A stretch of 64,000 nt of DNA. Source: an uncultured Allomuricauda sp. (GTDB lineage Bacteria; Bacteroidota; Bacteroidia; Flavobacteriales; Flavobacteriaceae). A program made the translations under genes and the position numbers. Positions 57,465 to 64,000 of the stretch are shown in pieces (position 1 is the stretch's first letter; the number at the start of each line of letters is the position of its first letter). Under the pieces are notes generated by a model. The model did not search any database. It was not told where the DNA came from and saw only the letters and a list, made by a program, of their open reading frames with translations. The stretch is from positions 744,001 through 808,000 of the forward strand of contig NZ_CANLYK010000001.1 in NCBI RefSeq assembly GCF_947495325.1, in the 5' to 3' direction.

Positions 57465-58766
57465 TCAGCTCCCTTCCAATACGCTGCGCATTGCCTTTGC
57501 TTTAAGCAAACACTCTTGATATTCCTTTTCAGGGTTTGACTTTGCAGTTATGGCGCTTCCCACAGAAAAAGAAACATACTTTCTAGTGGCATTATATAGA
57601 ATACTGCGAATGACCACATTAAAATCGAAATTCCCATTTGGGTCAAAATACCCAACAGTGCCACTATACAATCCCCGTTTTGTTTCCTCTAGTTCTTCAA
57701 TAATTTTCATTGCAGAAATTTTGGGGGCTCCTGTCATACTTCCCATAGGGAAAGTTTCCTGAATCAACTCTACCGGATTTTTATCTTTTGGAACTTTGGA
57801 AACTATTGTTGAAATCATCTGATGCACTTGTTCAAAAGTATACACCTTGCAAAACTCCTTTACTTCAACACTTCCTCTTAATGCACTCTTGGAAAGATCA
57901 TTACGTACTAAATCTGTAATCATGATATTTTCCGTTCGTTCCTTCTCGTCATTTCCTAGCTGAATTTTGAGCTTTTCATCTTCAACCTCATTTAATCCGC
58001 GAGCTGCTGTTCCTTTAATGGGTTGGGAAACAACAGTTTGACCATTTCTTTTTAAATAACGTTCTGGTGACCCACACATTAAATATTTATCATCCAATCG
58101 CATAAAGGAGGCAAACGGCGGTTTTGAAATCGTGTTTAAATTCTTATAGGTGTATAAAGGATCAATACTTGTGTCTTCTGAATAAAATTCCTGACAAAAA
58201 TTAGCTTCATAAACATCTCCGCGATGAATATGGCTTAATAGCTTGTCAATCTTTTCAAAATAAGCGTCTTTGTGGATGCGTAATTTTATGTGAACAGATT
58301 GTTTCAGTTCCTTTTCAACCTTCTGGGATTTCTTAATTGCTTCTATTTGCGTATAATCTCCTTCAATTTCTTGAGCATAATCATCAAGGTAGAGAAAATT
58401 GACTTCATTGCCTTTTAGGGTGATAATTTTCTCTGGTTGAAAGAAGTAAATTATAGGAAATCCAAGACTATCGTAGTTGGTAGATACCAAGTCTTCCAGT
58501 TCATTTTTAACATCATAGGTAAGGTATCCAAATAACCAATCACCCTTTTTATCGATAAAATCGTTTAATTTATCGATGTTTTTTAAATCAACTCTGGACT
58601 TATCGGTCTGTTCGGAAATTGCCAAAACAGCATCAAAAGAACCATACTTATCAGCATGTCCATTGCTATCCAACCAGACAATTTTCTGATTTTTTTTTGA
58701 CCACTCTAATAAGGCTTCTTTAAATTTTAAAGGGGAAGAAATTGTAAATGAAAGATGCTTACGCAA
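57465..58766 (-). CDS. pabB: Aminodeoxychorismate synthase component I (PabB)
   Basis: 433 residues, chorismate-binding family. The motif P-I-K-G-T carries the catalytic Lys that distinguishes PabB from anthranilate synthase, which has P-I-A-G-T. Other motifs: G-S-P-E-R, E-N-I-M-I-T-D-L-V-R-N-D-L, G-S-M-T-G-A-P-K and the closing C-terminal A-K-A-M-R. It makes aminodeoxychorismate for folate. The start codon is TTG; no ATG is in frame nearby and the stop of the FMN reductase gene is 7 bp upstream. No pabA or pabC is in the window. Confidence 0.88.
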   Translation of the reverse strand: MRKHLSFTISSPLKFKEALLEWSKKNQKIVWLDSNGHADKYGSFDAVLAISEQTDKSRVDLKNIDKLNDFIDKKGDWLFGYLTYDVKNELEDLVSTNYDSLGFPIIYFFQPEKIITLKGNEVNFLYLDDYAQEIEGDYTQIEAIKKSQKVEKELKQSVHIKLRIHKDAYFEKIDKLLSHIHRGDVYEANFCQEFYSEDTSIDPLYTYKNLNTISKPPFASFMRLDDKYLMCGSPERYLKRNGQTVVSQPIKGTAARGLNEVEDEKLKIQLGNDEKERTENIMITDLVRNDLSKSALRGSVEVKEFCKVYTFEQVHQMISTIVSKVPKDKNPVELIQETFPMGSMTGAPKISAMKIIEELEETKRGLYSGTVGYFDPNGNFDFNVVIRSILYNATRKYVSFSVGSAITAKSNPEKEYQECLLKAKAMRSVLEGS

Positions 58767-58773
58767 TGGATTT

Positions 58774-59307
58774 TTACTTTAATGTTTTTAGAAAAGCATC
58801 CAAAGCAACTTTATGCTGATTTTTAAATTCGTCATTGATAATTCCCTCCGGTCCAAAGTTTTCATTGAAAGATGGTAATGAAAATGTGCTTACTATATCG
58901 GCTCCAAACCTGGGCAACATATCCTGTACTACTCCAAGTGACCCTATACCACCTCTTTTTCCTCCGGAAGTAGACATTAACAGTACTTTTTTATCCTGTA
59001 AAAACTTTCGTTCCAATCTAGACAGCCAATCCAATACATTTTTGAAATAAGCCGATGGATTGCCATTGTGCTCGTTTACAGAAAGTATGACCCCATCTGT
59101 TTTTTGAAAATCGTTCTTAAGTTCTATCAATGAATTGGAGTATCCTTTCTGTTTTTCATCATCGGTACTGTACATGGGAAAAGGATAATATGTCATGTTC
59201 AACTGTTGTATTTGATGTCCATCTATCAATGAGGTTGTAAATTGTACTAATTTAAAATTGATGGAAGTTGAGGAATTGCTTCCCGCCAATGCCAAAATTG
59301 CAGCCAT
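58774..59307 (-). CDS. NADPH-dependent FMN reductase-like flavoprotein
   Basis: 177 residues, flavodoxin-like fold. The FMN phosphate loop is L-A-G-S-N-S-S-T-S-I-N near 7-17, followed by V-N-E-H-N-G-N-P-S-A-Y-F-K-N-V-L-D-W-L near 78-96 and S-T-S-G-G-K-R-G-G near 112-120. It is probably a cytoplasmic NAD(P)H:flavin or quinone reductase. First gene of the run leading into pabB and tilS. Confidence 0.85.
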   Translation of the reverse strand: MAAILALAGSNSSTSINFKLVQFTTSLIDGHQIQQLNMTYYPFPMYSTDDEKQKGYSNSLIELKNDFQKTDGVILSVNEHNGNPSAYFKNVLDWLSRLERKFLQDKKVLLMSTSGGKRGGIGSLGVVQDMLPRFGADIVSTFSLPSFNENFGPEGIINDEFKNQHKVALDAFLKTLK

Positions 59308-59373
59308 ACATGTAAAACTTTAATTGTTTTAGCTAAAATACCGCAATTGTACAATACATGCGAGTATTTTACC

Positions 59374-59381
59374 TAATTTTG
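59374..59381 (+). promoter_or_regulatory. Predicted -7 box (TAATTTTG) of the acyltransferase-like gene
   Basis: TAATTTTG 57 bp before the ATG at 59438, with a TTG at 59347-59349 about 24 bases upstream, close to the TTG-N17-23-TAnnTTTG promoter of flavobacteria. Confidence 0.45.
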
Positions 59382-59437
59382 CGTTGCAAAACATCCAAAC
59401 TAGTTGTTAAGCAGGTATATAGGGTAATTATTTGCAA

Positions 59438-60634
59438 ATGAAAACCAAAGCCGACAGATTATTTTTCATAGATGCAATGCGAGCTTGGGCCATCTTAATG
59501 ATGCTTCAGGGACATTTCATTGACGGACTCTTAGATCCTGTCTTTAGAGATGGGGAAAATATGGTTTTTTCCATTTGGCTTTATTTTAGAGGTATTACCG
59601 CCCCAGTTTTCTTTACTGTTTCAGGATTTATTTTCACATATCTTCTAATAAAAGTGCCTCAAAAAGGGTTTGACAACCCAAGAGTAAAAAAAGGAATCCG
59701 TCGCGGATTGCAATTGCTTCTTATAGGCTACCTATTGCGAATGAACCTTTTTGGAATTCTAAGTGGTGAAATTTATGATTCGTTTTATTTGGTTGATGTC
59801 CTGCACTGTATCGGACTTTCCATTTTAGCTTTGATTGGGGTTTATCTTTTTACCGTTAAGAGAAAAAAATATCTCTTTCCAACGCTACTCTTAGGGATTA
59901 CTATCGTGTTGTTCCTGTTTGAGCCGTTATTTAAACAATGGACGTTTTCATTTTTACCCAATTCTATTGCAAACTACTTTACCAAAGTAAATGGTTCCGT
60001 ATTTACCATAATTCCATGGTTGGGCTATGCTACCATGGGCGGATTCATATCCATCTTATTCAATAGATTCAAAGACTTTAAATATCTGTACGAAGTTGCT
60101 ATAAGCTCGGCGTTAGTTTTGGGGTCTTTATTGATTTTCACTTCGTCGGATGCCTTTTTGTATATACATAGGTTGACGAAAATTCAGCTTTTTGCAGATA
60201 TCTTCTTCAATAATTATTTGTTTATCCGTCTGGGTGATGTCTTCTTGGTCTTTGCAATTTTCATGTTGCTTCGAAAGTTTATGACCAACAAGACTGTACT
60301 GAGTATTGGCGCCAGTACACTTTCCATTTATGTGATTCATTTTGTAATTCTGTATGGAAGTTTCACTGGATTGGGATTATATCGGTTCTTTAATCATATA
60401 CTAATACCCTCTGTTGTAATTCCGGGAGCATTGGCATTTATGTTCACCTGTACGTTTTTGGCCCTGAGATACAACAAATATGAATCGGAAATTAAAGGTA
60501 ATATTGCTTGGGGCAGAGAATATATCAAGACTCAAAGTCTTAATTTATTGACAGTAAGCAAACCCACCCTGAAAGAATTAGTGCTAAAAGCCAAGCTTTT
60601 CCTTACCAGACTTTTTGGATTGATAAAAAACTAG
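59438..60634 (+). CDS. Multi-pass membrane acyltransferase-like protein (DUF1624 / heparan-acetyltransferase type)
   Basis: 398 residues from the ATG at 59438; an upstream TTG is possible. The N terminus R-L-F-F-I-D-A-M-R-A-W-A-I-L-M-M-L-Q-G-H has the D-x-x-R-x-x-A-I-x-x-M-x-x-x-H pattern of the DUF1624/heparan-alpha-glucosaminide acetyltransferase family. About ten membrane helices follow. Such proteins acetylate or modify surface glycans; the acceptor is unknown. The gene is convergent with the aldo/keto reductase gene, 1 bp apart. Confidence 0.8.
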   Translation: MKTKADRLFFIDAMRAWAILMMLQGHFIDGLLDPVFRDGENMVFSIWLYFRGITAPVFFTVSGFIFTYLLIKVPQKGFDNPRVKKGIRRGLQLLLIGYLLRMNLFGILSGEIYDSFYLVDVLHCIGLSILALIGVYLFTVKRKKYLFPTLLLGITIVLFLFEPLFKQWTFSFLPNSIANYFTKVNGSVFTIIPWLGYATMGGFISILFNRFKDFKYLYEVAISSALVLGSLLIFTSSDAFLYIHRLTKIQLFADIFFNNYLFIRLGDVFLVFAIFMLLRKFMTNKTVLSIGASTLSIYVIHFVILYGSFTGLGLYRFFNHILIPSVVIPGALAFMFTCTFLALRYNKYESEIKGNIAWGREYIKTQSLNLLTVSKPTLKELVLKAKLFLTRLFGLIKN

Positions 60635-60635
60635 T

Positions 60636-61643
60636 TTAGTTACTGTCAATCAGTTTTAATTCTTCATCAGAAAAGTGTAATTGCTCCAAAGCACCTACAT
60701 TTTCCCTTAATTGCTCAGCAGAACTTGCTCCAATAAGAACAGATGCAACCGCCGGTCTGTTCAATAGCCAGGCAATGGCCATTTGAGACAGTTTTTGACC
60801 TCTTGCATCAGCTATTTTCGCCAAACTTTGTATTCTTGTCAAATTCGCCTCTACCTGCTCTTTTTCCAAATAAGTAAGGTTTCTTGCCGCTCTCGAATTA
60901 TCAGGAATGCCATTTACATATTTATTTGTGAGCATACCTTGTGCCAAAGGAGAAAAAGCAATACAGCCCACTCCCTCTTCCTCCAAAGTATCCAGTAAAC
61001 CATCTTCCACCCACCGGTCAAAAATAGAATATCTGGCTTGGTGCAATATAAATGGTGTTTTTAATTCTCGGAGCAGTTTTGCTGCTTCTGCTGTCTCTTT
61101 TGGTTTGTAGTTTGAAATACCAACATATAAGGCTTTTCCTTGACGCACAATATCTGATAATGCAATCATGGTCTCTTCAAGTGGCGTTTCTGGGTCTGGT
61201 CTATGGTGGTAAAATATATCCACATAATCCAACCCCATTCGTTTCAGGCTTTGATCAAGACTGGAAATAAGATATTTCCTTGAACCATGGTTCCCATAAG
61301 GCCCAGGCCACATATCAAAACCCGCTTTTGAAGCAATGAACAACTCGTCCCTGTAGGGCTTAAAATCCTTTTTGAAGATTGTTCCAAAATTTTCCTCTGC
61401 AGAACCATATGGAGGCCCATAATTATTGGCAAGATCAAAATGGGTGATACCCAAATCAAATGCACAACGCAAAATATCCCTCCCATTCTGAAGGCTATCC
61501 ACAAAACCGAAATTATGCCATAATCCTATGGACAACGCTGGTAAGAGCACTCCGCTTTTACCTGTTCGGTTGTATTGCATGGTTTCATACCTGTCAGCAC
61601 TGGCACGATATTCCGTTACTCCTGACTTATCTCTAATCTTCAT
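60636..61643 (-). CDS. Aldo/keto reductase (L-glyceraldehyde 3-phosphate reductase type)
   Basis: 335 residues, TIM-barrel NADPH oxidoreductase. Catalytic Asp and Tyr are in F-D-L-A-N-N-Y-G-P-P-Y-G near 74-85, Lys in I-A-S-K-A-G near 103, and His in Y-H-H-R-P-D near 145. The opening Y-N-R-T-G-K-S-G-V-L-L-P and L-S-I-G-L-W-H-N-F-G follow the YghZ/GpmR subgroup, which reduces L-glyceraldehyde 3-phosphate and methylglyoxal. It starts 13 bp after lpdA and may be co-transcribed with it. Confidence 0.88.
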   Translation of the reverse strand: MKIRDKSGVTEYRASADRYETMQYNRTGKSGVLLPALSIGLWHNFGFVDSLQNGRDILRCAFDLGITHFDLANNYGPPYGSAEENFGTIFKKDFKPYRDELFIASKAGFDMWPGPYGNHGSRKYLISSLDQSLKRMGLDYVDIFYHHRPDPETPLEETMIALSDIVRQGKALYVGISNYKPKETAEAAKLLRELKTPFILHQARYSIFDRWVEDGLLDTLEEEGVGCIAFSPLAQGMLTNKYVNGIPDNSRAARNLTYLEKEQVEANLTRIQSLAKIADARGQKLSQMAIAWLLNRPAVASVLIGASSAEQLRENVGALEQLHFSDEELKLIDSN

Positions 61644-61656
61644 TGAAAACTTAATT

Positions 61657-63063
61657 CTAGATATGTATTGCTCTATCTTCTGTAGCAGCCAAGGCTGCTT
61701 CTTTTACAGCTTCAGCATAGGTTGGATGCGCATGACTCATGCGTGCAATATCTTCTGCTGATGCCCTAAATTCCATAGCTGTAACCCCTTCAGTAATTAA
61801 ATCGGCACAACGAGCGCCGATCATATGGACTCCAAGAACCTCATCAGTGGTTTTATCTGCAAGTATTTTCACAAAGCCATCAATATCCATACTAGCTCTT
61901 GCACGTCCCAAAGCGCGCATAGGAAATTGTCCTGATTTATATGCAACTCCGGCTTCTTTCAGTTCTTCTTCTGTTTTACCGACCGCAGCAACTTCTGGCC
62001 AGGTGTATACAACACCAGGAATTAAATTATAATTGATGTGTGGTTTTTGTCCAGCAATCAATTCAGCGACCATGGTTCCTTCTTCCTCCGCTTTATGTGC
62101 TAACATAGCTCCTCGAACCACGTCACCAATTGCATAAATGTTGGAAACATTGGTCTGTAAATGGTCATTGACCTCTACTCTACCCCTGTCATCCAATTTT
62201 ACTCCAGCAGCCTCAGCATTCAATCCATCCGTATAGGGTCTTCTCCCCACAGAAACCAGACAATAATCCCCAGTAAAGGTGACCTCTTGTCCTTTTTTAT
62301 CATCAGCTTTTACCACAATCTCATTTCCATTTCGCTCAACGGACTTCACCTTATGGGATAAGTTGAACTTGACCTTCTGTTTTTTCATCGCCTTCATCAA
62401 TTCTTTGGAAAGCGCTCCATCCATTCCTGGAATTATACGGTCCATGAATTCCACAACGGTAACTTCGGTACCAAGTCTCTTATAAACCTGACCCAATTCC
62501 AAACCAATGACACCTCCCCCAATCACAATCATGTGTTTTGGAATCTCTTTGAGCTCTAAAGCTTCTGTTGAAGTAATAATGCGTTCCTTATCAATCTTAA
62601 TAAAAGGAAGTGTTGATGGTTTGGAACCTGTTGCTATGATCGTATGTTTAGCTTCTATGGTTTCCTTTTTACCATCCACCTTATCCACGTCAATGTGCTT
62701 AGCATCCTTAAAACTACCAACACCTTCATAGACATCAATCTTGTTTTTATCCATCAAAAACTGAATGCCTTTGGTGGTTTGATCAACTACACCTTGCTTT
62801 CTGGCAATCATTTGTTTTAAATTCACTTTGACTTCACCGGGAATATCAATTCCATGCTCTTCAAAATGTTTTATGGCATCTTCATAATGATGTGATGAAT
62901 CTAAAAGTGCTTTGGAAGGGATACACCCAACATTGAGGCAAGTGCCACCCAAAGTGCTATACTTTTCTATAATTGCAGTTTTCATTCCTAATTGTGCACA
63001 GCGAATTGCCGCCACATAGCCTCCAGGTCCAGAGCCAATAACGGCCACATCATATTGATTCAT
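61657..63063 (-). CDS. lpdA: Dihydrolipoyl dehydrogenase
   Basis: 468 residues, E3 of the 2-oxo acid dehydrogenase complexes. FAD motif G-S-G-P-G-G-Y near 11-17, redox disulfide G-G-T-C-L-N-V-G-C-I-P near 39-49, NAD motif G-G-G-V-I-G-L-E-L-G, and the C-terminal base in H-A-H-P-T-Y-A-E-A near 445. No E1 or E2 gene is in the window, so it is probably a shared E3. The aldo/keto reductase gene follows. Confidence 0.95.
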   Translation of the reverse strand: MNQYDVAVIGSGPGGYVAAIRCAQLGMKTAIIEKYSTLGGTCLNVGCIPSKALLDSSHHYEDAIKHFEEHGIDIPGEVKVNLKQMIARKQGVVDQTTKGIQFLMDKNKIDVYEGVGSFKDAKHIDVDKVDGKKETIEAKHTIIATGSKPSTLPFIKIDKERIITSTEALELKEIPKHMIVIGGGVIGLELGQVYKRLGTEVTVVEFMDRIIPGMDGALSKELMKAMKKQKVKFNLSHKVKSVERNGNEIVVKADDKKGQEVTFTGDYCLVSVGRRPYTDGLNAEAAGVKLDDRGRVEVNDHLQTNVSNIYAIGDVVRGAMLAHKAEEEGTMVAELIAGQKPHINYNLIPGVVYTWPEVAAVGKTEEELKEAGVAYKSGQFPMRALGRARASMDIDGFVKILADKTTDEVLGVHMIGARCADLITEGVTAMEFRASAEDIARMSHAHPTYAEAVKEAALAATEDRAIHI

Positions 63064-63105
63064 ATCTATTTCTTAGGGATAATGTTTTGATTTCGATAAT
63101 AACTA

Positions 63106-63113
63106 CAAAAATA
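63106..63113 (-). promoter_or_regulatory. Predicted -7 box (TATTTTTG) of lpdA
   Basis: TATTTTTG on the minus strand fits TAnnTTTG and lies 43 bp before the lpdA ATG. No -33 TTG found at the expected spacing. Confidence 0.35.
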
Positions 63114-63242
63114 ACAATGTTATCTGAAAAGACTCTGTTCTTTTAAGATTTGATTTTACATCAATTTTGTTACAAAAGCCATTTGCTGTTAAGGTTATCT
63201 TATATCCATAAATTTTATGCAAATTCTGTTTATATTTAGTTA

Positions 63243-64000
63243 ATGCGAACTATACGACTAAACAAGGAACTTGAGATTTTCATAGCTGGAATTGGGGCAA
63301 CCCAAAGTTTTTTAATGGCTTTTTATAGTTTCTATGTGCGGAAAAAGGACTTTAGGAACCTTTTGCTTTGTCTGCTTTTTCTATCCGTGGCATTACGATT
63401 GACCAAGTCCATTCTTTGGGTATATCTGGATTTCACTCCTCTGTGGTTAATCAATTTAGGTTTTCTGGCGCATTCCATTTCAGGGCCGGCTTTGTTTCTT
63501 TACAGTTTGTATTTTCTATTTCCAAAGAAATGGTCCTCTTATACTATTTTACATTTTATTCCCAGTGCCCTTCTGCTGCTGCTTGTATCCTCTTTGACCT
63601 TATCAAATTTTTGGTATTCTGGTGGGTATTCCCTTCTTCTTTTTCATCAAGTTGCCTATGGCTTTATGACGTTGGGTCTCTTGGGTATCCGATTTTTATC
63701 TAAAAAACACAAGTCTCCAATGGATAGGACTTCCGTAATCTGGATAACAACCTTGATTCTTGGAACGGTCTTGTTTCAATTTTTATATTTCTCCAACTAT
63801 ATTCTGGGTTTAACTCCGTATTTACTTGGGCCAGTAATCTACCTTCCCTTTATTTACTTCCTTGCTTTTCTATTGTTCAAAAAACCATCGCTCTTAAAAC
63901 ATGACCCAACTAGGAAGCATCAAAACATCCGATTGACTCAAGAAGAGCTTGGTCTTTATGCAAAACAGCTTGAATCCTTAATGCAGGGCAAAAAACTGTA
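63243..64000 (+). CDS. Partial membrane-bound transcriptional regulator (7-TM plus probable AraC-type HTH), cut by the window end
   Basis: An ATG at 63243 opens a frame with no stop to the window end, at least 252 residues. It starts M-R-T-I-R-L-N-K-E-L-E-I-F-I-A-G-I-G and has about seven hydrophobic helices between residues 10 and 215, with family-like segments such as G-F-L-A-H-S-I-S-G-P-A-L-F-L-Y. The last visible part, R-L-T-Q-E-E-L-G-L-Y-A-K-Q-L-E-S-L-M, is the linker that usually leads into an AraC helix-turn-helix in such flavobacterial regulators; that domain lies beyond the window, so the class is inferred. It is divergent from lpdA. An overlapping 111-codon frame at 63368 is not real. 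Confidence 0.72.
   Translation, partial: MRTIRLNKELEIFIAGIGATQSFLMAFYSFYVRKKDFRNLLLCLLFLSVALRLTKSILWVYLDFTPLWLINLGFLAHSISGPALFLYSLYFLFPKKWSSYTILHFIPSALLLLLVSSLTLSNFWYSGGYSLLLFHQVAYGFMTLGLLGIRFLSKKHKSPMDRTSVIWITTLILGTVLFQFLYFSNYILGLTPYLLGPVIYLPFIYFLAFLLFKKPSLLKHDPTRKHQNIRLTQEELGLYAKQLESLMQGKKL

Noticed and set aside
63368-63703. 111-codon frame near the right edge
   Set aside because: Lies in another frame inside the longer membrane regulator that begins at 63243.

Overview
The window is an AT-rich chromosomal segment of a Flavobacteriaceae-type Bacteroidota. This rests on gene content (DUF4249 lipoprotein with a TonB-dependent receptor, STN-domain receptor, DUF2911 protein, solitary HsdR_N-type protein next to holA, 7-TM AraC-type regulator), on TAnnTTTG-type -7 boxes, on little use of Shine-Dalgarno sequences and on several TTG/GTG starts. 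I saw no rRNA, tRNA, CRISPR array, transposase or prophage. Most of it is housekeeping and biosynthetic core; the accessory part is about 22.3-30.7 kb.

Layout. 0.1-4.7 kb: doxX, holA (-), HsdR_N-like nuclease, GT2 glycosyltransferase, OmpA lipoprotein, YrdC/Sua5 (-). 4.7-17.1 kb: UvrD/PcrA helicase (-), secreted DsrE protein, membrane-anchored FMN/3Fe-4S glutamate-synthase-like enzyme, a degenerate OmpA paralogue, a small membrane protein, an M1 aminopeptidase-patatin pair (-), recG, and a DUF2911/TPR protein (-). 17.5-22.3 kb: leuC-leuD-leuA/cimA-leuB (+); the synthase has the pocket residues of Leptospira citramalate synthase. 23.0-28.6 kb: an outer-membrane beta-barrel protein followed by two tandem paralogous large lipoproteins, predicted to be surface exposed, the most distinctive locus. 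28.6-30.7 kb: repeat-bearing spacer, a possible 37-aa membrane peptide and a secreted protein of unknown function.

30.7-38.4 kb (-): a GapN-type aldehyde dehydrogenase, then the operon ilvD-ilvB-methyltransferase-ilvN-ilvC with its own promoter and terminator. A SAM methyltransferase sits between the acetolactate synthase subunits and no ilvA is present. 38.7-42.2 kb (-): an Nramp-fold transporter plus pxpA-pxpB-pxpC (5-oxoprolinase); the transporter lacks the canonical metal-binding residues. 42.4-44.9 kb: a zinc-finger/nuclease-like protein, a cupin and the YifB/ComM ATPase. 45.0-51.5 kb (-): a four-gene outer-membrane system (unknown protein, STN-TonB receptor, DUF4249, MG2/plug-like protein). 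51.7-59.3 kb (-): GTG-started penicillin-acylase-family hydrolase, DsbD-like reductase, tilS, pabB, FMN reductase. 59.4-64 kb: membrane acyltransferase, aldo/keto reductase, lpdA, and a membrane regulator cut by the window edge.

The branched-chain genes form a coherent set: leuCD/leuB can process citramalate as well as isopropylmalate, and ilvBNCD would take the resulting 2-oxobutanoate to isoleucine, which would explain the missing ilvA here. This is inference from sequence only; no database search was run.
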